Source: JAAYCI01 sp964370295 (GTDB lineage Bacteria; Bacillota; Clostridia; Oscillospirales; Ruminococcaceae). From it: a stretch of 64,000 bases of DNA. The notes under the pieces are model-generated. The model was not told the origin of the DNA. It saw nothing but the letters and a program-made list of their open reading frames with translations, and made no database searches. Below are positions 15,760 through 24,031 of this stretch, piece after piece. The translations under genes and the position numbers were made by a program. Where the stretch lies: positions 30,062-94,061 of the forward strand of contig CAYJIR010000005.1 of assembly GCA_964370295.1 (NCBI GenBank). The letters run 5' to 3'. Every line of letters begins with the position of its first letter. Position 1 is the stretch's first letter.

Positions 15760-17832
15760 TTAGGCAGCTATTGGCTCTTGTGTTTCTTCTTGCATGGAGC
15801 TTGTGTCCCCTTGCGAAAGACTTGCCTCCGATGTGTTTTCGTCCAGGACTCCCACTAAGATGCCTTCCGTATTAACAAAGAGCTCATCCTCTTCCAAAGT
15901 GAAAAAGCCCTTGCTCGAATAGGCCGTGTTTCCCTGGCTGTCTTCCATGACAAAACGCATCACATACTCGCCATTTGGCAGCTCTGCTTCATAAAATTGT
16001 GTGTTTTCCGTCACGGTGATTTCCTGCCCATAAATAAAGTCAAATGCCCCTCCGCCCTCTATGGGGGCCGCTTGCAACAAGGGGATAACCACATCCCCCT
16101 CTTGCAGCTGCACCAGCGTGCGTGCGGCTGCACCGCTTGGGTCTGCCGGCAAGCGCAAACCCTCTATAAAGAAATCTTCCAGCTCGAAGTCGTACACCAC
16201 TTCCATATTATACATTTCTTCGTTTAGAAGAACCGGTACCGTATAATAGTTGTATCGCTCGTTATATTGTGTAAGCTCCATAAAACAAACGGCGTCGTCT
16301 AAACTGCCCCACACACCACGAAAATTGTCTTCAAAGATGCCGTTTTCCCAATCGGCCGCCAGGTCATCATCTATACCCAAAAGAACAACTTCGCCGGCCT
16401 CTTCATCCAGCGCATACAACTCGTAGCGAACAGAGGTTAACACTTCACTTGCCCGTTCGCCCAAATGGAGGCTGATATACCCTTGGTCGTTTAAGGTAAG
16501 CGGCGCATTTTGCCATCCCTCCGTGTTAATATTTTCAAGTTCCGGCAAGTCGTCAATTCCCATTTCTCCCAAATAGTCCATACCCGCTTCGGATACATCA
16601 CCCGTTATGGCATATTCAAAATAATACGCCATTGCCTCAAATGGGCTGGTCTCGCCGAAAAGCAAAACATAATCTTCCGTGCCACTATAGGGATAATAGG
16701 CAGCCAAACCGGTGGCATTTGGATGATAATCGCCACACACATTGTATTCCACACAGGCCTCTATCGCCGCTTGAATCTGTTCGCTTTCTTCGGGCATAAG
16801 ATGGGCTGTTTTGCTGGCAAAATCCCCTAAATCCGCCATGTCATAATAGCCCTGCCAGCGGGTATTGCCACCAAAATTGTCTACCTCGCGTGATACTTGC
16901 CCCACATAGTTTACAAAAGAAGGTTTGTTGGCGGCCAGCTGCAAAGCCCGTCTTCCATAGGCGTTATACGCTTCAACAAGGGCTTCAAAATTGCTTAGGT
17001 TTGTAACAGAAAGGGTGGACGAGTCCACATCTTGAGGCCTTGGCGAGTTTTCAATGCCAAGCATATAGCTATCACAAATGCTTATGGAAAGCTCCAACGG
17101 TTCCACCGTTGGGTTTTCCGCCAAGGTATTCATCCACCCCTCGTATTCCCATCCCACACCCGGCTCCATGTCTTCCGAGGCCACTAAATAACTTGCAATG
17201 TCTGAGAAAGTGGCCGCTGTGTCCACGGTGGCCATCAAGCATGCATCAAACCCAATGATATCAAGTGGCTGATTCTCTTCGTTTTCGTCAAAAACGGAGG
17301 TGAAGGCCTCACGCATTTCCGGCAGGGATAGCGCATCCATATCATACTGTTGATCGAAAGCCGCGCCACCTAAAGTGCCGCCACCATGGTTCCAAATGAT
17401 GGCCATCGTGCGCTCTGCCGGATAGTTTTCGCTGGCAAAACGAAGAAAATCCTCCAGTGTTTGCGTCTCACCCATATTTTGCTTTTCCTGCTCTTCCAGC
17501 AAGGTTAATGCCCCGTTTTCCGCAAGAAAACGCTGCGATTTTTCCGGGTTGATGCCCTCATGCCTCCAGCTGTTGCTACCGCCGGTTTGGATAACCACTT
17601 TGACATTCTCCGGCAAAATCACTGACAGCATTTCGCCCAAATCTTCTGAGGCAGACCCGTTGTCGTCCTCTAAATTACTGCCGCATAAATACCAATAAAT
17701 CGCCCATTCAGCCCCGTCTTGTGCCGTGGCCGTAGCCTCACTTGGGATACTTTCGCTTTGCTCCTGCCCGGTACAGGCCACAAGCGCGAACAACAACAAA
17801 GCCATGAATGCCGTGCATACTCGCTTTTTCAT
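15760..17832 (-). CDS. Clostripain-family (C11) cysteine peptidase lipoprotein
   Basis: Secreted, probably lipid-anchored protease: the signal peptide ends LLFALVAC with Cys20 as the lipidation site. The C11 domain spans about residues 42-400, with the catalytic His in IIWNHGGG (His149) and the nucleophile in DIIGFDACLMA (Cys198), matching the Cys/His dyad of clostripain, which cuts after basic residues. The C-terminal 270 residues are beta-rich with no recognised domain. 690 residues is longer than the catalytic unit alone. It is monocistronic; AAGGGGAAG precedes the start. A target or activating Ca2+ site cannot be shown from sequence. Confidence 0.9.
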   Translation of the reverse strand: MKKRVCTAFMALLLFALVACTGQEQSESIPSEATATAQDGAEWAIYWYLCGSNLEDDNGSASEDLGEMLSVILPENVKVVIQTGGSNSWRHEGINPEKSQRFLAENGALTLLEEQEKQNMGETQTLEDFLRFASENYPAERTMAIIWNHGGGTLGGAAFDQQYDMDALSLPEMREAFTSVFDENEENQPLDIIGFDACLMATVDTAATFSDIASYLVASEDMEPGVGWEYEGWMNTLAENPTVEPLELSISICDSYMLGIENSPRPQDVDSSTLSVTNLSNFEALVEAYNAYGRRALQLAANKPSFVNYVGQVSREVDNFGGNTRWQGYYDMADLGDFASKTAHLMPEESEQIQAAIEACVEYNVCGDYHPNATGLAAYYPYSGTEDYVLLFGETSPFEAMAYYFEYAITGDVSEAGMDYLGEMGIDDLPELENINTEGWQNAPLTLNDQGYISLHLGERASEVLTSVRYELYALDEEAGEVVLLGIDDDLAADWENGIFEDNFRGVWGSLDDAVCFMELTQYNERYNYYTVPVLLNEEMYNMEVVYDFELEDFFIEGLRLPADPSGAAARTLVQLQEGDVVIPLLQAAPIEGGGAFDFIYGQEITVTENTQFYEAELPNGEYVMRFVMEDSQGNTAYSSKGFFTLEEDELFVNTEGILVGVLDENTSEASLSQGDTSSMQEETQEPIAA

Positions 17833-18174
17833 ACAATTTCTTCCCCTTATGATTGCTTATATTTTATGTGTTTGCCATGCAACAACAACTCCTATACCAT
17901 TCAATGCGGTCATAGTAGAAGCACCTTTATGGGCACCGCATATTGCATGGATGCCGCATAAACCTTTAAGATGTTTTATGCAGCCGGTATAAACTATATT
18001 TCTGCGATATATTTTATTATAATAACATACAGGCCATTGTGTGTAAATAATGCCTGCCGGATAAACCCCACCGCAATATAGGCGGTGGCCATAAAATGTT
18101 TAAAACATTGCATTTATGGGGCATCCCTCAGGGCGCTCTATCGGTTTTTTCCTTTTGTATAAAAAGACACTAAA
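17833..18174. repeat. Family 2 fragments in the gap before the clostripain gene
   Basis: 18048-18160 begins TAATGCCTGCCGGATAAACC and continues with the ccaccgc/gcggtgg hairpin and the CCATAAAATG/CATTTATGG hairpin, following the first 100 bases of the full element at 21543-21809. 17910-17995 has further rearranged pieces (cacctttatgggca; ATGCCGCATAAACC...gttttatgcagccg). Otherwise nothing is recognised here; the clostripain promoter must lie within it. Confidence 0.6.
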
Positions 18175-18213
18175 ATACACCCCCAAAAATGATGGTCAAC
18201 TTTGGGGGTGTAT
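18175..18213 (-). terminator. Terminator of the secreted-protein gene
   Basis: ATACACCCCCAAA pairs exactly with TTTGGGGGTGTAT (13 bp; 13-base loop). On the minus strand TTTTAG follows, downstream of the gene at 18295-19293. Confidence 0.75.
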
Positions 18214-18294
18214 GCATTATCAAATATTCGATTCATGTCTTTTATAAGCAAGGGTCTAAGCAAGCCCTAAAGGGTTTATGTAACAGCCATTCGG

Positions 18295-19293
18295 CTATAG
18301 ATAAACCCCTGTTTGAGGAGAAAACGCTGTGGTGGCTTGCGAAGCTGCCACCTGAAGATAAAACCCAAAGGGTGATAGTTTAGTGGTGCTGAAAGAAGCC
18401 GTATTGCCGCTGATTTGGCAGACACCACTTATCACTTCGCTTCCTCCTTGGCCTTCATGGTTGTTGAAGAAAGTTACTGTGCTGCCGGCGGGAAGGTTAT
18501 CTTTAAAAGTTACAACAATGGTAATCGGTTCTTGCAAAATTACAGGGGCACCATTTTCATCCACTATAGTGAGATTATAAAAGCCCAAGGGCACCCCGGT
18601 TGCACCGTTTTGCAGGAAAAAACTATGAGCACTTGCCGCATCTTCTGCCGTGACAGGCTGCACCAAAAACTGCCAACCCTCATTTAAACCGCTTGCAGAC
18701 ACAGAGATAATTGAGTTAACAACCTGAGGAGACGCGTTTTCGGAAGTGGAACCGGACTGAGAGGTGCTACCGGAGACAGAAGTGGAGCTGGAAACCGGAA
18801 CAGAAGACGCCGCGCCTTGCTTCCAGTACACCGCAACATGGGCGATGCCTCCCAATGTGACTTTTATATCAAACTGCGCGGCGCCGTTGGCCACACTAAT
18901 ATTCGTTGCATCATAGTAAAAATCGTCCGGTTGATACAAAGCTACGATTTGATCCCCGGCTTTTAGCTCGGGTATTTGAACTTCGATACGCTGGGTAGCT
19001 TGTGTGCCGTGCTCAAGCGTCCCCGAAAGTGTTACGGTAACTGCACCCAGATAGGTAAGCCCCTGTCCCTGTACGGATGCGTTGTCTTCTAGCCTTCTTT
19101 CTGTGTCTGCTTTATCCCCCGCACTCATGTCGTTTACCTGAAATGAGTATCCTTCCACACTGCCCGAAACCAAACTCGTGCCGGCAGCAGTTATTTCACC
19201 GGGTGATGCCAAAACCATAACAGCCCAGGTGGGCACCATCAATCCGACTAAGAAAACAGATAAAAGAATCAGCGCAAATTTCTTTTTTTTCAT
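18295..19293 (-). CDS. Secreted beta-domain protein with C-terminal SPQTGVYL tail
   Basis: Function not recognised. Type I signal peptide (MKKKKFALILLSVFLVGL to about residue 30, cut near VLASPG), a beta-rich domain (about 35-160), a Ser/Thr/Gly linker (about 165-190), a second beta-rich domain ending TKLSPFGFYLQV, then a short tail TTAFSPQTGVYL and stop. The tail has a sortase-like SPxTG but no membrane helix or basic end follows. A second protein here (30095-31420) has the same final plan. AGAGGAG lies before the ATG. Both may be exported and held or recognised through the tail, but that is inference. Confidence 0.8.
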   Translation of the reverse strand: MKKKKFALILLSVFLVGLMVPTWAVMVLASPGEITAAGTSLVSGSVEGYSFQVNDMSAGDKADTERRLEDNASVQGQGLTYLGAVTVTLSGTLEHGTQATQRIEVQIPELKAGDQIVALYQPDDFYYDATNISVANGAAQFDIKVTLGGIAHVAVYWKQGAASSVPVSSSTSVSGSTSQSGSTSENASPQVVNSIISVSASGLNEGWQFLVQPVTAEDAASAHSFFLQNGATGVPLGFYNLTIVDENGAPVILQEPITIVVTFKDNLPAGSTVTFFNNHEGQGGSEVISGVCQISGNTASFSTTKLSPFGFYLQVAASQATTAFSPQTGVYL

Positions 19294-19635
19294 TATAAAC
19301 TCCTCTTTTTTTACTCCAAAACATAGTTTATTACTTATTTAAGATTATTCATGATTATACTCTATTTCCTTTCGTTACGTCAAGTGTTTTTAGATAACCA
19401 GGCCGTTTTTTTGTGAAACGATACGAGAGAAATGGGCACCAAACGGAGCGGTTGACAAAGTCGACTTCACAAAAACGCTTATCAACACACCCGGTATCGC
19501 TTGCGCTTTTTTATCAGGCAAAAATTATACTCTGCTTTTTGCAAAACCTTTGTTTTGCAACCGCCCCTAAACATTCTCTTGCAAGGAATGGAGGCTAGCT
19601 TATACAGACAGTGTTGAGAGTTTCCAAAATATAGC

Positions 19636-19664
19636 TTGTTTCCTTTTAACAACTGTGATATACT
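19636..19664 (+). promoter_or_regulatory. Promoter of the DEAD-box helicase gene
   Basis: -35 TTGTTT (19636-19641), 17-base spacer, -10 TATACT (19659-19664). Transcription should start near 19671, leaving a leader of about 75 bases that contains the hairpin at 19691-19723. The rest of 19294-19635 has a short dispersed repeat (19453-19476) and no gene. Confidence 0.65.
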
Positions 19665-19690
19665 AAACGATAGTCGATAAATCTTTTCAA

Positions 19691-19723
19691 AAAGGCAAGA
19701 TGCGATGAGGCATCTTGCCTTTT
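19691..19723 (+). terminator. Leader terminator/attenuator hairpin before the helicase
   Basis: GGCAAGATGC (19694-19703) pairs perfectly with GCATCTTGCC (19710-19719) over a 6-base loop; AAA before and TTTT after make it look like an intrinsic terminator. It lies between the promoter and the ribosome site AAAGGAG, so it would stop transcription or be bypassed. Cold-shock helicase genes are often controlled in their leaders; whether this one is, is inference. Confidence 0.65.
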
Positions 19724-19744
19724 AATGTGAAACAAAGGAGTTTT

Positions 19745-21481
19745 ATGAGCACAACAAGGTTCAGCGAATTATCTCTTCAACCCAGTATTCAAAAAGCCAT
19801 AGACGAGCGTGGTTTTTACGAGGCAACCGCCGTGCAGGCGAAAACCATCCCCCTAACACGTTCCGGCGTGGATATTTTGGCTCAATCTCAAACGGGCACG
19901 GGAAAGACTCTTGCCTTTTCCATCCCGGCGCTGGAGCGCATCCAGCCAGACGCCACGGCCATACAAGTGATGATTCTTTCGCCCACGAGAGAACTTGCCC
20001 AGCAATGCGCCGAGGAAGTTCGCAAATTGGCCCCCTACATGCCCCATGTCCGCACGGCAGATATTTTTGGTGGTTCCGACTACCGCGCACAGTTTCGTGC
20101 TCTGCGCAAGGCAAATATGGTCATTGGCACCCCCGGCCGCATCATGGATCATATCAGCCGTGGCACCATCAAGCTGCACAACCTTGAGATGATTGTGCTG
20201 GACGAAGCAGACGAAATGCTGAACATGGGTTTTAAAGAAGATGTGGAAACCATTTTAAGTGATGCGCCGGAAAACCGCCAAACCGTGTTGTTTTCTGCCA
20301 CTGTACCCAAAAGTATTTTAGAAATTGCACAGCAGTTCCAAAAAGACCCTGTGCAAATCAACCTAACACAAAACAAAACTGTTTTGGGCGAAATTAAACA
20401 ACTGTATGTTGAAGCACCAAAACAATATAAAAACAGAGCGCTTACGATGCTGTTGCACCAAGTGCAGCCCAAAAGATCCATTATTTTTGCCAATACCAAA
20501 AGCATGGTAGACGAACTGACACAAAACTTGTGCGAAGACGGTTTTTTGGCACAAGGTTTGCACGGAGACATGAAGCAAAGCCAACGCAGCACCGTGATGG
20601 CCGGCTTTAAAGGTGGCCATACAGAAATTTTGGTGGCCACGGATGTTGCCGCACGCGGCATCGATGTGCAAGACATCGACTATGTATTCAATTACGATTT
20701 GCCTAAAATTGCCGAATACTATGTGCATCGTATTGGACGCACCGGCCGCGCCGGCCGCAGCGGTACTGCCATCAGCCTATGCTGTGGCAAACAGCAATTG
20801 GCCACCATAAAGTCTTTGGCAAAAAAGTCTCAGTCTCACATTGAAGAAATGCCCCTGCCCACAAAGCAGAGCATACAAGCACAGCAACAAGAACGCAATA
20901 TCGAAAAAGTGAAACAAGAACTTACCAGAGAACCCAGCGAGCAAAGCAAGGCCATTTTGGCTCGCCTATTGCAAGAGGGCTATGATGCAAAGGCACTGGC
21001 TTGCGCCTTGATGAACATGTCCTTTGAGGCAAACGAGCTACCCTTGGAGGATATCCCGCAAGACAAGCGCAAAAAAAAGCAAGAAACCGTTGCACAGCCA
21101 GTTTCCAACAAAAAAACACAAAAGATTCCACCGGCACAAGTTTTGCTGTTTAACATTGGCTCCACATGCAACTGCAACGCCAACCATCTGGTTGGCGCCA
21201 TAACAGAACATGCCGGGATCTCCTCGAAATGTATTGGAAAAATCATCATCGAAGACAGCCACTCTTTGGTGTCGATACCGGCAGAGTATACACCCGATGT
21301 CTTGCAAGCGATGAAGCAAGTGAAAATTTGCGGAAGGCGGGTGCATGTTCTTAATGTAAGTGACGATGCACAAAAGGAAAAATCGTCTCACGGCACCCAC
21401 CGCAGCAACAAGCCCTCTCATAAAAAACAGGAGAAAAAAAAGAAGGACAAACGAGCACATGGCTCGAACGGCCCTCATTAA
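19745..21481 (+). CDS. DEAD-box ATP-dependent RNA helicase (CshA/DeaD/DbpA type)
   Basis: Unwinds RNA duplexes in ribosome assembly, mRNA decay or cold adaptation. 578 residues with all motifs: Q motif (FYEATAVQAKTIP), I (AQSQTGTGKT), Ia (PTRELAQQ), Ib (TPGR), II (DEAD), III (SAT), IV (SIIFANTK), V (ATDVAARGIDV), VI (HRIGRTGRAGR). About residues 465-540 form a DbpA-like RNA-binding domain (VLLFNIGS...GKIIIEDSHSLVSIP), followed by a Lys-rich tail. The linker (375-460) is Gln/Lys rich. The start at 19745 has AAAGGAG six bases upstream; an earlier in-frame ATG at 19715 lies in the hairpin and is unlikely. Confidence 0.95.
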   Translation: MSTTRFSELSLQPSIQKAIDERGFYEATAVQAKTIPLTRSGVDILAQSQTGTGKTLAFSIPALERIQPDATAIQVMILSPTRELAQQCAEEVRKLAPYMPHVRTADIFGGSDYRAQFRALRKANMVIGTPGRIMDHISRGTIKLHNLEMIVLDEADEMLNMGFKEDVETILSDAPENRQTVLFSATVPKSILEIAQQFQKDPVQINLTQNKTVLGEIKQLYVEAPKQYKNRALTMLLHQVQPKRSIIFANTKSMVDELTQNLCEDGFLAQGLHGDMKQSQRSTVMAGFKGGHTEILVATDVAARGIDVQDIDYVFNYDLPKIAEYYVHRIGRTGRAGRSGTAISLCCGKQQLATIKSLAKKSQSHIEEMPLPTKQSIQAQQQERNIEKVKQELTREPSEQSKAILARLLQEGYDAKALACALMNMSFEANELPLEDIPQDKRKKKQETVAQPVSNKKTQKIPPAQVLLFNIGSTCNCNANHLVGAITEHAGISSKCIGKIIIEDSHSLVSIPAEYTPDVLQAMKQVKICGRRVHVLNVSDDAQKEKSSHGTHRSNKPSHKKQEKKKKDKRAHGSNGPH

Positions 21482-21493
21482 CACGATAAATTC

Positions 21494-21536
21494 AAGCGCC
21501 AAGTGCTGTGTGGTACACATCTCTTGGCGCTTTTTT
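21494..21536 (+). terminator. Terminator of the helicase gene
   Basis: AAGCGCCAAG (21494-21503) pairs with CTTGGCGCTT (21523-21532), followed by TTTTTT. It is 12 bases after the stop. Confidence 0.85.
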
Positions 21537-21817
21537 AAGGTAATGCCTGCTGAATAAACCCCTGCGGGGGGTTATTCAATCCCACCGCAAAATGCGGTGG
21601 CCATAAAAGTGCTCAGAAAAGCACTTTTATGGGGCATACCTTGATGCTTTCCACTGTGTTTTCGCCCCTAAAATAAAAAGGCGAAAACGAAAGTGCAAGG
21701 TTTTTGTGTAAAAAAACGGAAAAACCTTGCACTTTTCCAAACAAAAAATTGCATTTTATAATATGTATATGTCTTTTTTATATGTCTTTTTTTGTTTGTT
21801 CAGTGGGTATTAAGGTA
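21535..21817 (+). repeat. Family 2 inverted-end element, full copy
   Basis: Left end ATGCCTGCTGAATAAAC and right end (reverse-complemented TACCCACTGAACAAAC) are imperfect inverted repeats. Both sides carry TTAAGGTA (21535-21542 and 21810-21817), which may be an 8-base target duplication. Inside are at least three hairpins: CCACCGCA/TGCGGTGG, CATAAAAGTGCT/AGCACTTTTATG and a TTTTCGCC/GGCGAAAA pair, then a GTGCAAGG/CCTTGCAC pair. It has no coding capacity. The best second copy is at 57937-58189. Confidence 0.75.
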
Positions 21818-21861
21818 CACACTTCACTTAAGACACCACCCAACAAACACCCCCGATAAGG

Positions 21862-22929
21862 CTAGGGTGCAAGCGTATAATCTCCGCGTGAAATCAAGCT
21901 CCGTTTTCGCATCAGCTCGCTCACAAGCCACGAGACCACGACCGGAACCACAAGGCAAACCACCAAAAGGCCCACATAATCAAACAGGGTGGGCGCAAGG
22001 GGCAGCTCCCCTGCCGCCACGGCCTCTGCCGAGGGCGTCACCCAACCCGATAACACCCCTATAGGCCCCACAAGCCCGCATGTGCCCATGCCGGACGCAA
22101 TGGGAGCGCCATTCATTTTAAGGCCAAAAACCACGGTTGCCAAAGGCCCATTGATGGCAGATGCCACCACCGGCGGTATCCAAAGCACTGGTTTTTTCAT
22201 TAAATTGGGAATTTGCAGCATGGATGTGCCAAGGCCTTGGCTTGCCAAACCGCCAATCCCATTTTCCCTGTAAGAGGCGGTGGCAAAGCCCACCATATGG
22301 GCACAACAACCGGCAAGGGCCGCACCACCGGCCAGCCCCACTAGCCCAAGGGCCGCACAAATGGCCGCACTGCTTATGGGCAAGGTAAGAATAATACCCA
22401 TAAGCACCGAAATAAGCACCCCCATTATGAAAGGGTGCTGAACCGTTGCCCACATAATTAAGTTTCCCAAAGCAGATGCCGCACTTCCCACCGCCGGTGC
22501 AATGGCATAAGACAATAGCACACCGGTGATGATGGTTACGGCCGGGGTGACAATTAAATCAACGGGGGTTCTTTTGGAAACCAATTTGCCGCAAAACACG
22601 GAAAGCAATACAATAAAATACACGGCCAATGGCCCACCCGCGCCCCCCATGGCGTTTGCAGCATATCCCACCGTGATGGACGAAAACAACACAAAGGCAG
22701 GGGCCCCAAGCGCATAGGCAATGGCGACACCCATGGCCGCGCCTTGTATTTCGCGTGTGAAAACAGCAATTTCGTTAAGCAATGCAATGTTAAACAAATT
22801 CCCCACCGTGCCTAAAATTGTGCCAATCAACAGCGAGGCAAACAAACCTTGTGCCATGCCGGACAAGGCCTTCACAACAATTCTATCAAAGCTAAACTCA
22901 ATATTTTGCTTTTTAAAATACTCTGCCAT
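21862..22929 (-). CDS. PTS sugar transporter subunit IIC-like permease (PTS_EIIC_2)
   Basis: Integral membrane protein of 355 residues with about 9-10 helices, rich in Gly/Ala/Pro, matching the PTS_EIIC_2 family (often annotated as PTS sugar transporter subunit IIC). Recognisable stretches are MWATVQHPFIMGVLISVLMG, TLPISSAAICAALGLVGLAG and SAINGPLATVVFGLKMNGAP. No IIA or IIB gene is near, so a phosphotransfer role is doubtful; members of this family are frequently orphans. AAGGGGTG precedes the start. The substrate is unknown. Confidence 0.85.
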   Translation of the reverse strand: MAEYFKKQNIEFSFDRIVVKALSGMAQGLFASLLIGTILGTVGNLFNIALLNEIAVFTREIQGAAMGVAIAYALGAPAFVLFSSITVGYAANAMGGAGGPLAVYFIVLLSVFCGKLVSKRTPVDLIVTPAVTIITGVLLSYAIAPAVGSAASALGNLIMWATVQHPFIMGVLISVLMGIILTLPISSAAICAALGLVGLAGGAALAGCCAHMVGFATASYRENGIGGLASQGLGTSMLQIPNLMKKPVLWIPPVVASAINGPLATVVFGLKMNGAPIASGMGTCGLVGPIGVLSGWVTPSAEAVAAGELPLAPTLFDYVGLLVVCLVVPVVVSWLVSELMRKRSLISRGDYTLAP

Positions 22930-23232
22930 TTTACACCCCTTGCCTCTGTTTTAAAATTCTCATTCCATAAAATAAGTACTGCCTGCACTCCCCTGTGTTT
23001 TCGGCGCTTCTATAAAAAGGCGAAAACGAAAAGCTTTTGCGGTTCCGGGGAAAAACCGGCACCTCGGCAACCTGCAAAGCGACATTCGCCACATAACGGC
23101 GCAGATTTGCGTGCTGCAAAGGAAGCCCTCTATCTCCCCCACTTGTTACTTTTCAATACGAAACAAAACCGCATGCCGCTTGCTTATCACAAGCAAGCGA
23201 TATCCGTTTTACATAATTTCGTTAAAGACCAT
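22930..23232. other. Intergenic region with a family 2 internal fragment
   Basis: 22991-23037 (cctgtgttttcggcgcttct, then ataaaaaggcgaaaacgaaaa) resembles the TTTTCGCC/GGCGAAAA hairpin of the full family 2 element. The remainder contains no gene I can support. The IIC promoter was not identified. Confidence 0.45.
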
Positions 23233-23616
23233 CTAACAATCTTCGTTCTCGTAGCTGGATATTTCCACCAGGTTCCCGTCAGGGTCACGAAGATATATGG
23301 ATTTCATCTTCCCACGCACGCCATGTCTTTCCACGATCCCCAATTCAATGTCTAAACCGCTTTGCTGTAGTCTCTGATAAAATTCTTCTATTTCGCCTGT
23401 CATTTCAAAACAAATATCACAACTGCCCGTTTGCACATTTTTGGCGTGAGGCGACAACTCTTTGCCCAATGGGTGCACATTGATTTTGAAATCACCGGCA
23501 TATAGCTCGAACCTATTTCCCCTATCTTTTGCAGCAAAACCAATTTTTTTATAAAAATCAACGGTAGAAGAAATATCTCTGGCTGTAATAACAAAATGAT
23601 CCACTTTATGTATCAT
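23233..23616 (-). CDS. VOC-family (glyoxalase/bleomycin-resistance fold) protein
   Basis: 127 residues with two beta-alpha-beta-beta-beta halves. Metal-binding positions can be seen as His in KVDHFVI, His/Glu-like positions in the middle, and Glu in DPDGNLVEISSY. The pattern HFVITARDISSTVDFYKK...GFAA and the end YLRDPDGNLVEI are typical of VOC proteins often labelled 'virulence protein'. The substrate is unknown. GGGGTG lies six bases before the ATG chosen. It appears to be a single-gene unit. Confidence 0.85.
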   Translation of the reverse strand: MIHKVDHFVITARDISSTVDFYKKIGFAAKDRGNRFELYAGDFKINVHPLGKELSPHAKNVQTGSCDICFEMTGEIEEFYQRLQQSGLDIELGIVERHGVRGKMKSIYLRDPDGNLVEISSYENEDC

Positions 23617-23891
23617 CAAACACCCCGCATTATTTTTCTATATTCCTCTTTCTGAAACCCCTTCAAACAATGGCGCTTCCACATGCAAAACAATACCTCA
23701 CCCAAACCATCCTGTCAAGATATTCTTTAAGAGGAGAAAACCCGTATTGTCTTTATCCAACAAGGTGACTGAAGATATCTTTTTTGTACTGGTCCGGTCT
23801 CACCGTGAACGGCAGTTTCCATAAAAATACTTAAGGTAGTACTTTTATGGGCTTATTTTTATAGAGCGGTTGACAATGTCAACCTTATAAA

Positions 23892-23940
23892 TTAATGCCT
23901 ACTGAATAAACTCTGCATGGGTTTATTCAGTAGGCATTAA
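23892..23940. terminator. Palindrome made of two facing family 2 ends
   Basis: TTAATGCCTACTGAATAAAC (23892-23911) and its exact complement (23921-23940) flank a 9-base centre, giving a 20-bp perfect stem. The arm is the family 2 left end. A CCATAAAAATACT/AGTACTTTTATGG hairpin (23819-23850) of the same family lies just upstream. It may also act as a terminator. The surrounding 23617-24031 has no gene. Confidence 0.7.
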
Positions 23941-23945
23941 TTAAA

Positions 23946-23974
23946 TTGCTCTTAGCCGCGAAAACATGTATAAT
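23946..23974 (+). promoter_or_regulatory. Promoter of the Cache-GGDEF-EAL gene
   Basis: -35 TTGCTC (23946-23951), 17-base spacer, -10 TATAAT (23969-23974). The first in-frame ATG (23966) overlaps the -10 box, which supports the later start at 24032. Confidence 0.65.
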
Positions 23975-24031
23975 ACCAATATCTATAAAAAAATGGTTTA
24001 TTGCAATAATTTTACATTGTGTGGTGATATA

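Noticed and set aside
23966..24031. The longer start for the Cache-GGDEF-EAL gene
   Set aside because: The first ATG overlaps the likely -10 box, and the added residues do not fit before a membrane helix.
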